A DNA stretch of 64,000 nt, taken from positions 4,032,501 to 4,096,500 of the forward strand of contig NZ_FNLB01000006.1 in assembly GCF_900104145.1 (NCBI RefSeq), in the 5' to 3' direction. Positions 17,508-26,904 of this stretch are shown here, piece by piece. This stretch comes from Pseudovibrio sp. Tun.PSC04-5.I4. GTDB taxonomy: Bacteria; Pseudomonadota; Alphaproteobacteria; Rhizobiales; Stappiaceae. The notes under the pieces are model-generated. The model was not told the DNA's origin. It saw only the letters and a list, made by a program, of their open reading frames with translations, and did no database searches. Position numbers and translations under genes: made by a program. Each line of letters starts with the position of its first letter. The first letter of the stretch is position 1.

Positions 17508-18908
17508 ATGATCCCCATTCGTCATATGGCTGGCAAAGAAGTTGCATTGTTCGGACTCGGTGAGTCCGGGCTTGTCACTGCGCGCGCGCTTGAGGCTGGT
17601 GGGGCTCGTGTTGATGTATGGGATGACAATGCTGACCGCGTTGCCGCTGCTGAAGAGCAGGGGTTTGCGACCCTTGATCTGCGAGAAGCGCATATGGCCC
17701 GTTATGAAGCGCTTGTTGTCGCTCCGGGTGTTCCACTTACTCATCCTGAGCCGCACTGGAGTGTGGTTCGGGCGCAGGAGGCTGGCATTCCTGTCATTGG
17801 TGATGTGGAGCTTTTCGTGAGCGAGCGGGAAGCTGTTTGTCCAGAAGCTGCGTTTGTGGCGATCACCGGCACCAACGGTAAATCTACGACAACAGCGTTG
17901 ATCTCTCACATCCTCAAAGAATGCGGGTTGGACGTGCAGATGGGCGGCAATATCGGTCGCCCTGTGTTGGACCTGGATAGCTTGTCCGAGGATCGTGTTT
18001 ATGTGGTTGAGGTCTCCTCCTACCAGATTGACCTTGCGCCAAGCCTTGTCCCCGATATTGGTGTGATGCTGAACTTGTCACCGGACCATCTGGACCGACA
18101 TGGCGATATGGATCATTACGCCTCCATCAAGGAGCGGCTTGTGAAGGCGGCGCGTCTTGCTGTTGTTGGTGTAGACGATGACTTGAGTGCAGCTGTCGCA
18201 CAGCGTTTGATTGAGCGTGAAGAGCCGGTTGAATGCATCTCCTGCCAGAGTGCAGTTGAGACAGGCGTTTATGCGGAAGACGGTTGCGTTTACGAGATGT
18301 TTGAAGGTGAGGGCGTTGAAGTTGCCGACTTATCCTCCTCCAACTCGCTGCGTGGAGCGCACAATGGCCAGAATGCTGCGGCGGCTGTGGCTGTTTGCGG
18401 TGCGCTTGGTCTTGAGCTTGACGAGATTTCGAAGGCACTGCTGACCTTCCCCGGTTTGGCACATCGGCTTAAGCTGGTTGCGCGGGCGGGCAAGGTGTTG
18501 TTTGTAAATGACAGCAAGGCCACCAACGCAGAAGCGGCAGCCCATGGATTGGCGGCGTTCGATCGGATTTACTGGATTGCAGGTGGACGCCCGAAAGCTG
18601 GCGGTATTTCCTCCCTGCGGGCATACTTCCTGAAGGTTGCAAAAGCTTATCTGATTGGCGAAGCGGCTGATGAGTTTGCTCAGGAGCTGGATGGCTCCGT
18701 TGAGGTTTACAAGTTTGCAAGCCTTGCTCTGGCTGTAGAAGCTGCTGCAAAAGATGCAGCTCGTGATGAGAACGGCGAAGTCGTGGTGTTGTTATCCCCT
18801 GCCTGTGCCTCTTTTGACCAGTTCAAGAGCTTTGAAGTTCGCGGTGATGCATTTGAGAGTGCTGCGATTGCAGCTGCCCAAGTGCTGACTGGTGAGGGGG
18901 CTAGCTGA
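17508..18908 (+). CDS. murD: UDP-N-acetylmuramoyl-L-alanine--D-glutamate ligase
   Basis: 466 residues. Adds D-Glu to UDP-MurNAc-L-Ala. An N-terminal Rossmann-like domain begins KEVALFGLGESGLVTARAL; the ATP loop is ITGTNGKSTTTALI (about residues 119-132); NIGRPVLDLD, VVEVSSYQID, LNLSPDHLDRHG and the C-terminal FVNDSKATNAEA and LLSPACASFDQF are classic MurD signatures. Start ATG has AGGAGA upstream. Its stop overlaps the ftsW ATG (TGATG at 18906). Confidence 0.96.
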   Translation: MIPIRHMAGKEVALFGLGESGLVTARALEAGGARVDVWDDNADRVAAAEEQGFATLDLREAHMARYEALVVAPGVPLTHPEPHWSVVRAQEAGIPVIGDVELFVSEREAVCPEAAFVAITGTNGKSTTTALISHILKECGLDVQMGGNIGRPVLDLDSLSEDRVYVVEVSSYQIDLAPSLVPDIGVMLNLSPDHLDRHGDMDHYASIKERLVKAARLAVVGVDDDLSAAVAQRLIEREEPVECISCQSAVETGVYAEDGCVYEMFEGEGVEVADLSSSNSLRGAHNGQNAAAAVAVCGALGLELDEISKALLTFPGLAHRLKLVARAGKVLFVNDSKATNAEAAAHGLAAFDRIYWIAGGRPKAGGISSLRAYFLKVAKAYLIGEAADEFAQELDGSVEVYKFASLALAVEAAAKDAARDENGEVVVLLSPACASFDQFKSFEVRGDAFESAAIAAAQVLTGEGAS

Positions 18909-20065
18909 TGGTTTCGCGCGTAGATCGCAGTGCATTTTCTGAATGGCTTTGGACAATTGACCGGTACATGCTGGTGGGAATTTTCATTCTCATGGTGTCG
19001 GGTCTTGTTCTGTCGCTTGCAGCCAGTCCGCCTGTTGCAGAACGGATCGGGCTGGAAAGCTTCTACTTTGTGAAGAAACAAGCGGCCTTCCTTATTCCCA
19101 GTATTGCGTTGATGCTTGGCATCTCGGCCTTATCGCCGCGCTATGTGCGCCGAGCTGCGTTGCTCGTGTTTTGCGCAATGCTGGTTTTGCTGCTGGGGAC
19201 CTTGTTCTTTGGAGCTGATATTAAGGGTGCACGGCGCTGGATTAGTCTGTTTGGGGTCTCTATTCAGCCCTCCGAGTTTATTAAACCAGCTCTTGTTGTG
19301 ATCATCTCCTTCCTTTTGTCGGAAGGGCGTAAAGCGCAAGGCGTACCGGGACAGTTGATCTCGATTATTCTGTTTGCTGTTGTGGCTGCCATGTTGGTTG
19401 CTCAGCCTGACTTTGGTCAGACCATGCTGCTGACAATCGTGCTGTTTGCTCTGTTCTTCCTCAACGGTCTTTCGTGGTTGGCGATTGTGCCACTTGGTCT
19501 TCTTGGCATTCTTGGGGTTGGCGCTGGGTTTACCTACCTGCCGCATGTGCGTGGCCGTATCATGCGTTTTCTTGATCCCTCTAGTGGTGATACCTACCAG
19601 ATTGATAAGGCCATCGACTCCTTTATTGCGGGCGGTTGGCTGGGTCGCGGTGTGGGTGAAGGCACTGTGAAACGTATTTTGCCAGATAGTCATACGGACT
19701 TTGTCTTTGCGGTGGCGGCGGAAGAATATGGCATCATTGTTTGCGTTTTATTGGTGAGTGTCTTCGCGTTTGTTGTTCTGCGCGGTCTTTACATGGCGAC
19801 GCAGGATCAGGACCCGTTTGGCCGTTTGGCCTCCTCTGGTCTTATCGTGATGTTTGGGTTGCAGAGCTGCATTAACATGGCTGTGAACCTCAATCTCATA
19901 CCTGCTAAAGGGATGACGTTGCCGTTGATTTCTTCTGGTGTGTCTTCATTGATGGCGATTTCTTTAACTATGGGTTTTGTTCTGGCGTTGACGCGTAAGC
20001 GGCCTCACCCGCGTAAGAACCCGATTATTAGTGTTCCGCGTGCTGCCCCTGCGCAGCACGCTTAG
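18908..20065 (+). CDS. ftsW: Peptidoglycan glycosyltransferase FtsW
   Basis: 385 residues, SEDS family, about 10 membrane helices. Polymerises lipid II into glycan strands at the septum, paired with FtsI. Signatures: GARRWISLFGVSIQPSEFIKPALV near residues 100-125, the large periplasmic loop FLDPSSGDTYQIDKAIDSFIAGGWLGRGVGEG, LPDSHTDFVFAVAAEEYG, and NLIPAKGMTLPLISSGVSSL. The catalytic Asp region (DSHTDF) is present. Starts inside the murD stop. Confidence 0.96.
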   Translation: MVSRVDRSAFSEWLWTIDRYMLVGIFILMVSGLVLSLAASPPVAERIGLESFYFVKKQAAFLIPSIALMLGISALSPRYVRRAALLVFCAMLVLLLGTLFFGADIKGARRWISLFGVSIQPSEFIKPALVVIISFLLSEGRKAQGVPGQLISIILFAVVAAMLVAQPDFGQTMLLTIVLFALFFLNGLSWLAIVPLGLLGILGVGAGFTYLPHVRGRIMRFLDPSSGDTYQIDKAIDSFIAGGWLGRGVGEGTVKRILPDSHTDFVFAVAAEEYGIIVCVLLVSVFAFVVLRGLYMATQDQDPFGRLASSGLIVMFGLQSCINMAVNLNLIPAKGMTLPLISSGVSSLMAISLTMGFVLALTRKRPHPRKNPIISVPRAAPAQHA

Positions 20066-20090
20066 ATTATTTATTGTGTCGGAGAGTGAA

Positions 20091-21215
20091 ATGAAGCCGA
20101 AGATTATGCTCACAGCTGGAGGAACGGGTGGTCACTTGTTTCCTGCACAAGCGCTAGCCGGTGAGCTTATGCGCCGTGGGTATGGTGTTGAGCTGATCAC
20201 TGACAGCAGAGCTGACAGGTACGGCAGTGCGTTTCCGGCTGATAAAGTGCATCTGGTGAAGAGCGATACCATTCGCAGCAAAAACCCGATCTCTCTTGTC
20301 AAAACGGCCATTAAGCTTGGACTTGGCACATTACAGGCGATGAAGGCAATCCGCGCGGCTAAGCCTGCTGCGATTGTTGGCTTTGGTGGGTATCCAACTT
20401 TTCCGCCTATGTTTGCTGCGCGTTTGCTTGGTGTGCCTTCTATTTTGCATGAAGCAAATGCAGTGATGGGCCGCGCAAACCGGATGCTTGCCAAAGGGGC
20501 ACGTTCTGTTGCGACCAGTTTCCCGTTGCAGTCCTTGCCTGCTGATCTGGCGGCAAAGGCGGTTATGACCGGCAATCCTTTGCGCGATAATGTGATCGCG
20601 GTTTGTGGGCATGCTTATAACTCACCGGAAGAGGGTGGTGCTTTCCATCTGTTGGTGTTTGGCGGGTCGCAGGGCGCGCGCGTCTTTTCTCAAGTTTTGC
20701 CAGAGGCACTTAAGTTGATGGCGCCGGAAGACCGCGAGCGGCTGGTGATCGTACAGCAGACACGGCCGGAAGACCTTGATGCTGTTGAAGCGGCCTATCG
20801 TGAGATGGGTGTTGCTGCTCAAGTGGCGTCCTTCTTTACCGACTTGCCGGAGCGCATTGCTGCGGCACATCTTGTTATTAGCCGGTCTGGTGCTGGAACT
20901 GTTTGTGAACTGGCTGCCATTGGGCGCCCCTCCATTCTGGTTCCGCTGCCGAGTGCTTTGGATAATGATCAGGGCCGCAATGCTGAAGTGCTTGCTGAAG
21001 TAGGTGGGGCATGGCCGATTGCACAAAAAGAACTGGATCCGCAAAGACTGGCCTTTGAGTTGAAAGAACTTATGGATAATCCGGGCCGTCTGGTTTTGGC
21101 AGCACAAGCAGCATTGGCGCAAGGCGCGCCGCATGCCGTGCAGCGCCTTGCAGACCTGACTGAAACACTTGTCGGCTCTGTTCCGACAACGACAAAGAAA
21201 GAGGCCACCTCATGA
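20091..21215 (+). CDS. murG: UDP-GlcNAc--lipid I N-acetylglucosaminyltransferase
   Basis: 374 residues, GT-B fold membrane-associated enzyme that converts lipid I to lipid II. Motifs: LTAGGTGGHLFPAQALAGEL (glycine-rich loop 1), GFGGYPTFPP (loop 2), HEANAVMGRANRML, TGNPLRDNV, LLVFGGSQGARVFS (loop 3) and SRSGAGTVCELAAIGRPSILVPLPSALDNDQGRNA for UDP-GlcNAc binding. The start at 20091 follows GGAGAG; the open frame upstream overlaps ftsW and is ignored. The stop overlaps the murC start (ATGA at 21212). Confidence 0.96.
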   Translation: MKPKIMLTAGGTGGHLFPAQALAGELMRRGYGVELITDSRADRYGSAFPADKVHLVKSDTIRSKNPISLVKTAIKLGLGTLQAMKAIRAAKPAAIVGFGGYPTFPPMFAARLLGVPSILHEANAVMGRANRMLAKGARSVATSFPLQSLPADLAAKAVMTGNPLRDNVIAVCGHAYNSPEEGGAFHLLVFGGSQGARVFSQVLPEALKLMAPEDRERLVIVQQTRPEDLDAVEAAYREMGVAAQVASFFTDLPERIAAAHLVISRSGAGTVCELAAIGRPSILVPLPSALDNDQGRNAEVLAEVGGAWPIAQKELDPQRLAFELKELMDNPGRLVLAAQAALAQGAPHAVQRLADLTETLVGSVPTTTKKEATS

Positions 21216-22636
21216 AAATGCCAGTAGATATTGGTGGTGTGCATTTCGTCGGTATCGGCGGCATCGGCATGAGCGGTATTGCAGAAGTTCTGCATAACCT
21301 CGGGTACCGTGTGCAAGGCTCTGACATGTCTGAGAGCGCGAACGTTCAACGTTTACGCGAAAAAGGCATCAAGGTCATGGTTGGGCACAATGCCGAGAAC
21401 CTTGACGGTGCCGATATCTGCGTCATCTCCTCTGCGATCAAAGGCAGTAATGTGGAGCTGAAAGCTGCGCGTGAAAAAAACATGCCTGTTGTGCGCCGTG
21501 CTGAGATGCTGGCGGAGTTGATGCGCTTTAAACAGGCGATTGCCATTGGCGGCACTCACGGCAAGACGACGACAACCTCTATGGTTGCGGCGCTGCTGGA
21601 CGCTGGTCATATGGACCCGACTGTTATCAATGGCGGCATCATCAACGCTTATGGCACCAACGCTCGTATGGGTGAGGGTGATTGGATGGTTGTTGAGGCG
21701 GATGAGTCTGATGGGACGTTTGTCAAGCTTCCTGCAGATATTGCTGTTGTGACCAACATCGACCCTGAGCACCTTGATCACTATGGTGATTTTGATGGTG
21801 TACGGGCAGCGTTCGCGCAGTTTGTTGAGAATGTGCCGTTCTACGGTTTTGCGGTGATGTGTCTTGATCATCCTGAGGTTCAAAGCCTAGTCGGGCAGAT
21901 TGAAGATCGCCGTATTGTGACCTATGGAACGAACCCGCAGTCTGACATTCGGTTTACGGATGTATCGACCAAGGGCGGGAAGTCCATCTTCTCCGTGACT
22001 ATTCATGATCGCCGTGGCAACAAAGTAATTGAGTTGAAAGACCTCGTGCTGCCTATGCCGGGTCTGCACAATGTTTCCAACGCGACTGCTGCAATTGCGG
22101 TGGCGCATACGCTGGGTATTTCCGGTGAGTGTATCCGCAATGGTCTTGCCTCGTTTGGTGGTGTGAAGCGCCGCTTTACGCAGACCGGGACATGGAATGG
22201 CGTTGAGATTTTTGATGATTATGGGCACCATCCTGTCGAGATCAAATCTGTGTTGCATGCAGCGCGGGACGCCAGCGAAGGTAAAGTGATTGCTGTGATG
22301 CAACCGCATCGCTTCTCCCGTCTGGAAAGCTTGTTTGATGATTTCTGTGCCTGCTTCAATGACGCAGATCGTGTGATCATTGCGCCTGTGTTTGCTGCGG
22401 GTGAGCAGCCAATCAAGGGTGCTGATCAGTCGGACTTGGTTTCTGGTCTCAAATCGGGTGGTCACCGTTCTGTTCACAGCATGGCCGGGCCGGAAGAGTT
22501 GGCTGGTCTTATCGCTGAGATGGCCGAGCCGGGCGATATTGTTATGTTCCTTGGTGCTGGCAATATTACGCAGTGGGCTTACAGCCTGCCGAAAGAACTG
22601 GAAGAGCTTTCCGCCAAAGATGGAGAGCATGCATGA
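21212..22636 (+). CDS. murC: UDP-N-acetylmuramate--L-alanine ligase
   Basis: 474 residues. First amino-acid-adding enzyme of the pathway. N-terminal HFVGIGGIGMSGIAEVL binds UDP; the ATP loop is IGGTHGKTTTTSMVAALL (about residues 110-127); EADESDGTFVKLP, NIDPEHLDHYGDFD, DDYGHHPVEIKSVL and VMQPHRFSR follow, all typical of MurC. It overlaps murG upstream and murB downstream (ATGA at 22633), so translation of the three is probably coupled. Confidence 0.97.
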   Translation: MKMPVDIGGVHFVGIGGIGMSGIAEVLHNLGYRVQGSDMSESANVQRLREKGIKVMVGHNAENLDGADICVISSAIKGSNVELKAAREKNMPVVRRAEMLAELMRFKQAIAIGGTHGKTTTTSMVAALLDAGHMDPTVINGGIINAYGTNARMGEGDWMVVEADESDGTFVKLPADIAVVTNIDPEHLDHYGDFDGVRAAFAQFVENVPFYGFAVMCLDHPEVQSLVGQIEDRRIVTYGTNPQSDIRFTDVSTKGGKSIFSVTIHDRRGNKVIELKDLVLPMPGLHNVSNATAAIAVAHTLGISGECIRNGLASFGGVKRRFTQTGTWNGVEIFDDYGHHPVEIKSVLHAARDASEGKVIAVMQPHRFSRLESLFDDFCACFNDADRVIIAPVFAAGEQPIKGADQSDLVSGLKSGGHRSVHSMAGPEELAGLIAEMAEPGDIVMFLGAGNITQWAYSLPKELEELSAKDGEHA

Positions 22637-23595
22637 GCTATCCCGATCTGACACCGCTTCTGGGTGATGCTATCGACGATATTCGAGGTCGTTTGATCCC
22701 GAACCAGCTGCTTTCTGCTGTGACGTGGTTTCGTGTTGGCGGACCTGCGCAATTGATGTTCCAGCCTGCTGATGAAGCTGATCTGGCTGTGTTCCTGAAG
22801 GCGTTGCCAGAAGACGTGCCAGTAACTGTGGTTGGGCTTGGGTCCAATCTGCTGGTTCGTGATGGTGGGTTGGAAGGTGTTGTTATTCGACTGCCAATTC
22901 GTGGGTTTGGTCAGGTTGAGTATCTGGGCGGACATCAGCTAAGGGCAGGGGCTTGTGTCCCTGACAAGAAGCTGGCGGAAGAAGCAGCGAAGACGGGGAC
23001 GGGTGGATTTGCATTTTACACCGGTATTCCCGGTGCTGTTGGTGGAGCGCTGCGGATGAATGCAGGCGCACACGGAACTGAGACAAAAGACCGGGTTGTT
23101 AACGTTAACGCGGTAACAAGGTCTGGTGAACTCCTCACGCTTTCCAATGAGGACATGGGCTATGCCTATCGTCATTCTTCGGCCTCCCAAGACCTGATTT
23201 TTACCTCAGCGGTATTTGAGGGCATTGCGCAGAGCGAAGACGAGATCCGTGCTGAGATGGCAGAGGTGGTTGCTCACCGTGAACGGGCGCAGCCAATTCG
23301 TGAGAAAACCGGTGGCTCAACCTTCAAAAACCCCGAGGGGCACAGTGCCTGGAAGGTGGTTGATGAGGCCGGATGCCGAGGAAAGCAGATCGGCGGCGCA
23401 AAAATGTCGGAATTACACTGCAACTTTATGTTGAATGTTGCTGATGCTACCGCCCACGATTTGGAATTGCTTGGCGAGACTGTTCGCTCTGAGGCTTTGG
23501 CCAAGACAGGGATGCGTCTGGAATGGGAAATCAAGCGCCTTGGGGCGTTTGTAGACGGTGCGGCGATTGAGCCGTTTTTGGGTAACGCGGGCTAA
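22633..23595 (+). CDS. murB: UDP-N-acetylenolpyruvoylglucosamine reductase
   Basis: 320 residues, FAD and NADPH enzyme that completes UDP-MurNAc. Motifs: TWFRVGGPAQLMFQPAD, VVGLGSNLLVRDGGLEG (FAD binding), FYTGIPGAVGGALRMNAGAHG, YAYRHS (type I/II-distinguishing Tyr), KTGGSTFKNPEGHSAWKVVDEAG with the catalytic Ser, and ISELH-like MSELHCNFMLN. The start at 22633 is set by the ATGA overlap with murC; the frame is open earlier only inside murC. Confidence 0.96.
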   Translation: MSYPDLTPLLGDAIDDIRGRLIPNQLLSAVTWFRVGGPAQLMFQPADEADLAVFLKALPEDVPVTVVGLGSNLLVRDGGLEGVVIRLPIRGFGQVEYLGGHQLRAGACVPDKKLAEEAAKTGTGGFAFYTGIPGAVGGALRMNAGAHGTETKDRVVNVNAVTRSGELLTLSNEDMGYAYRHSSASQDLIFTSAVFEGIAQSEDEIRAEMAEVVAHRERAQPIREKTGGSTFKNPEGHSAWKVVDEAGCRGKQIGGAKMSELHCNFMLNVADATAHDLELLGETVRSEALAKTGMRLEWEIKRLGAFVDGAAIEPFLGNAG

Positions 23596-23644
23596 CTCCG
23601 ACCATGTGTTGTTTTAGGTGTTTTAATCGGAATTGGGTTTTGTG

Positions 23645-24568
23645 ATGGCCAAGCATGTAGCAGTTTTGATGGGCGGATGGGTTGCAGAGCGTCCGGTCTC
23701 CCTTGCCTCTGGCGAGGACTGTGCCACTGCGCTTGAAACGGCTGGCTATGAGGTGACGCGTGTAGATGTTGACCGCAACATCTCCGCAGTCCTTAAAGAC
23801 CTGAAACCTGATGTTGCCTTTAATGCCTTGCACGGACCTTTTGGTGAAGACGGTGCCATTCAGGGTATTTTAGAAGTTCTGGACATTCCTTATACGCACT
23901 CCGGCGTTATGGCATCTGCACTTGCTATGAATAAGGAAAAAGCCAAAGCCGTGATGAAAGCGGCTGGTGTGCCTGTTGCCAATTCAATGGTGGTGAGCCG
24001 CGCTGATGCAGCGCGCCGCCACGTGATGGAACCGCCTTATGTCATCAAGCCGATTAGTGAGGGGTCGTCCTTTGGTGTGCTTATTGTGCAAGAGGGACAG
24101 GAGTACCCACCGCAAGAATTGACCCGCGAAGATTGGGCATTTGGTGAAATGTTGATGGTAGAGCGTTACATCCCCGGTCGCGAGTTGACGTGCGCGGTAA
24201 TGGGTAATGTGGCTTTGGGCATCATCGATATTGTGCCATTGGGTCACAAATATTACGATTATGCTGCAAAATACGTCCCAGGCGGTTCACAACACATACT
24301 TCCTGCGGAAATTTTACCATCTGTTTACCAAGAAATACAAAAATCAAGTCTCAGGGCGCATCAGGCTCTGGGCTGCCGCGGTGTTACTCGTGCCGACTTC
24401 CGTTTTAACGAAGGACCCGGTGGCCTTGGAGAACTGATTTGTCTTGAAGTAAACACTCAACCCGGCATGACGCCAACATCGCTCCTACCGGAAATCGCGG
24501 CACATGCCGGACATGATTTCCCAGAGTTGGTCAGTTGGATCGTGGAGGACGCAAGTTGCGGAAGATAA
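23645..24568 (+). CDS. ddl: D-alanine--D-alanine ligase
   Basis: 307 residues, the usual DdlB length. ATP-grasp enzyme making the D-Ala-D-Ala dipeptide used by the MurF half of the fusion upstream. Motifs: VLMGGWVAERPVSLASG (substrate loop), FNALHGPFGEDGAIQGILEVLDIPYTHSGVMASALAMNK, YVIKPISEGSSFGV, MVERYIPGRELTCAVMG, GVTRADFRF and LICLEVNTQPGMTPTSLLPE. An in-frame GTG at 23642 is an alternative start. It overlaps the likely ftsQ start by 13 bases. A 49-base gap separates it from murB. Confidence 0.95.
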   Translation: MAKHVAVLMGGWVAERPVSLASGEDCATALETAGYEVTRVDVDRNISAVLKDLKPDVAFNALHGPFGEDGAIQGILEVLDIPYTHSGVMASALAMNKEKAKAVMKAAGVPVANSMVVSRADAARRHVMEPPYVIKPISEGSSFGVLIVQEGQEYPPQELTREDWAFGEMLMVERYIPGRELTCAVMGNVALGIIDIVPLGHKYYDYAAKYVPGGSQHILPAEILPSVYQEIQKSSLRAHQALGCRGVTRADFRFNEGPGGLGELICLEVNTQPGMTPTSLLPEIAAHAGHDFPELVSWIVEDASCGR

Positions 24569-25470
24569 AGGCGAAATTGTTTGCGATGCGAGATCGTACA
24601 GGTGGCTGGAGCACGCGCTTCAGAAGCCGTGGCGTATCGCGTCTGCACCAGAAATCCGCTTGGGGGGTTACTGGGTTTTTTGCTGTTATTCCTTCCTGGG
24701 CGCCGACTGCAAGCGCTCTGGGTTTCCTCGCTTTGTCCGCTATCTACGGGATTACACTGGGCGGTCATGTCCGTGAAGTGAGCGAATCAGTTACCTCCGC
24801 CGTTGGTTTTGCTGTTGGCGAGATCGAAATGGATGGATTGCAGCGCGTAACGGAGTTTCAGGTGCTTGAAGCGCTGGAACTTCATGATCGTCCTTCCTTG
24901 CTGCTGTTTGATGCAGGTGAGGCGAAAACACGGCTGGAAGGCATTGCATGGATCAAAAGTGCATCCTTACAAAAATTCTATCCCGGTACTCTTCGGGTCG
25001 TGGTTCAAGAGCAAGTGCCTTACGCGCTTTGGCAGCGCGGTGACATTACGTCGGTCATTGATAAAAAGGGCAAGGTCATCACGGATGAAGTGGATGGCCG
25101 CTATGCGAATTTGCTTCGTGTGGTGAACCACGGTGCGCAGTTGCGTGCTGGCGAAATTATGAGTGAGTTGGAAAAGTTCCCGGGCATCCGAGCCCGTGTT
25201 CGTGCAGCGCAGTTGCGCTCCGAACGCCGCTGGGATCTTGCCATGGAAAATGGAATTACGGTGCGGTTGCCGGAATTCAAAGTTGAGGAAGCTCTGGCCG
25301 AACTCAAAAAGCTCGATGATCAGGGTGGATTGCTCTCTCGTGATATTGTTGCGGTGGACCTGCGATTGCAAGATCGTGTTGTTGTACGTCTTTCCGAGGA
25401 TGCAGCTTTGCGCCGCCAGACAACGATTAAGGGACGTCCTAACCGCTCAAAGAATGGGAGGGACACATGA
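24556..25470 (+). CDS. ftsQ: Cell division protein FtsQ
   Basis: About 304 residues. TTG at 24556 is chosen because GGAGGA (24544-24549) is 6 bases upstream; ATG at 24586 is the alternative. A cytoplasmic basic tail precedes one membrane helix (PTASALGFLALSAIYGITLGGH). Then come a POTRA domain (AVGEIEMDGLQRVTEFQVLEAL, DAGEAKTRLEGIAWIKSASLQKFYPGTLRVVVQEQVPYALWQ) and the FtsQ domain ending LQDRVVVRLSEDAAL. It recruits FtsL and FtsB to the septum. The stop overlaps the ftsA ATG (ATGA at 25467). Confidence 0.92.
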   Translation: MRKIKAKLFAMRDRTGGWSTRFRSRGVSRLHQKSAWGVTGFFAVIPSWAPTASALGFLALSAIYGITLGGHVREVSESVTSAVGFAVGEIEMDGLQRVTEFQVLEALELHDRPSLLLFDAGEAKTRLEGIAWIKSASLQKFYPGTLRVVVQEQVPYALWQRGDITSVIDKKGKVITDEVDGRYANLLRVVNHGAQLRAGEIMSELEKFPGIRARVRAAQLRSERRWDLAMENGITVRLPEFKVEEALAELKKLDDQGGLLSRDIVAVDLRLQDRVVVRLSEDAALRRQTTIKGRPNRSKNGRDT

Positions 25471-26789
25471 ACGCGAATAAGAATGTGATTTTCCTACCGC
25501 GTATGCGGCCTTTGCCAAGCCGCCGCTCTGTTGTGGTTTCCGTTCTGGACGTCGGCTCCACGAAAGTGTGTTGTATTATAGCGAAATTGGTGCCTGGTGA
25601 AGAGGAGGCCCTGATGCCGGGTCGTTCTCATGGCATTGAGGTGCTTGGCTACGGCTATCAAGCCTCTGCTGGTATCAAGTCCGGTGTGGTGGTGGACATG
25701 GATCAGGCGGAGCAGGCGATCCGCCGCGCCGTTGATCAGGCCGAGCGTATGGCTGGTGTGATGGTGGAAACACTGCTGGTGACTGTGACTTGTGGTCGCC
25801 TCCAGAGTGAGATTTTCTCTGCGACTGTACCTCTTGGAACTGAAAGTGTTACAGAAGCTGACATTCAGCGGGTTCTATCTGCAGGTTCCACGCATACAGC
25901 CACTGAGGGCCGGGCGGTGATGCATGCGCTGCCGATCTCGTACGCGCTGGATGGCAACCGGGGTATTCGTGATCCGCGCGGCATGATGGGCCGCAAGCTG
26001 GGCGTTGATATGCAGGTGGTTTCTGCGGAAGTGCCGCCTGTGCGTAATCTGGAGCTGTGTATCGAGCGCGGTCATTTGCATGTGGAAACACTTGTTGCGA
26101 CGCCCTATGCCTCTGGACTTTCCACGCTGGTGGAAGATGAAACAGAACTAGGTGTTGCCTGCATCGACATGGGCGGCGGTACGACGACAATTTCCATCTT
26201 CGTGGATGGCCAGATGGTTCATCTGGACGGGCTGGCAGTTGGTGGCAATCACGTAACGATGGATGTGGCGCGGGCGCTTTCAACACGCATGGAAGCTGCG
26301 GAACGCCTTAAGGTTTTACATGGGTCGGCCCTGCCAAGTGTGGTGGACGACCGTGATTTTATTCAGGTACCGCCTGTTGATACAGATGGAGATCTGCCAA
26401 CGCAGATCCCACGGGCGATGCTAACGCGGGTTATTCGCCCGCGTGTTGAAGAGATATTGGAGATGGTGCGAGACCGGATTGTCGCTTCCGGTTTTGCTGG
26501 CCGAGTGGGTAAACGCGTTGTGTTGACAGGAGGGGGCAGTCAATTGACCGGCCTTTCTGAGACGGCACGACGTATTCTTGGACGCAACGTGCGTCTGGGG
26601 CGTCCGCTGGGTATTTCCGGTTTGCCAGAGGAAGCCAAGGGTCCGGCTTTCTCGGCGGCTGTGGGCTTGCTGATTTATCCGCAGGTTGCGCAGATAGAAC
26701 AATTTGAACCCCGGCACCAACGCCGCGGCCTTTCCGGGCGCGGGAGCTATTTGGCTCGAGTTGGTCAGTGGATTCGAGAAAGTTTTTAG
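25467..26789 (+). CDS. ftsA: Cell division protein FtsA
   Basis: 440 residues. Actin-like ATPase that tethers FtsZ to the membrane. Phosphate-1 motif VSVLDVGSTKVCCIIAKL, ATG-type CIDMGGGTTTISIFVDG (phosphate 2) and VVLTGGGSQLTGL (adenosine motif) are clear. It ends in an amphipathic basic tail (RGSYLARVGQWIRESF), the membrane-targeting helix. Starts within the ftsQ stop. A 111-base gap holding a palindrome and a short leader frame separates it from ftsZ. Confidence 0.96.
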   Translation: MNANKNVIFLPRMRPLPSRRSVVVSVLDVGSTKVCCIIAKLVPGEEEALMPGRSHGIEVLGYGYQASAGIKSGVVVDMDQAEQAIRRAVDQAERMAGVMVETLLVTVTCGRLQSEIFSATVPLGTESVTEADIQRVLSAGSTHTATEGRAVMHALPISYALDGNRGIRDPRGMMGRKLGVDMQVVSAEVPPVRNLELCIERGHLHVETLVATPYASGLSTLVEDETELGVACIDMGGGTTTISIFVDGQMVHLDGLAVGGNHVTMDVARALSTRMEAAERLKVLHGSALPSVVDDRDFIQVPPVDTDGDLPTQIPRAMLTRVIRPRVEEILEMVRDRIVASGFAGRVGKRVVLTGGGSQLTGLSETARRILGRNVRLGRPLGISGLPEEAKGPAFSAAVGLLIYPQVAQIEQFEPRHQRRGLSGRGSYLARVGQWIRESF

Positions 26790-26857
26790 GCGGGGAACGC
26801 ATAACCCCCGTTACTACAAGTTTCGCCAGATGCGGCGGACGCACGAGAGGAAGAACG

Positions 26858-26879
26858 ACATGCCCGAATTCGGGCATGT
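26858..26879. promoter_or_regulatory. Perfect 22-bp palindrome between ftsA and ftsZ
   Basis: Arms ACATGCCCGAA and TTCGGGCATGT meet without a spacer, centred on GAATTC. It could be an operator dyad; as RNA, only a hairpin with a shortened loop. The arm contains the ATG of the 14-codon leader frame at 26860. There is no T-run, so it is not an ordinary terminator. Confidence 0.7.
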
Positions 26880-26904
26880 TATTAGGGTCGCGAGGTTAAT
26901 ATGA
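26860..26904 (+). CDS. Candidate 14-residue leader peptide coupled to ftsZ
   Basis: ATG at 26860 opens MPEFGHVIRVARLI and stops at TGA 26902-26904, overlapping the ftsZ ATG at 26901 by the same ATGA arrangement used elsewhere in this cluster. AGAGGA lies about 8 bases upstream. Its start and first codons sit inside the 22-bp palindrome, so RNA folding could hide them. This would fit translational control of FtsZ level. Too short to judge by composition; it may be chance. Confidence 0.35.
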   Translation: MPEFGHVIRVARLI

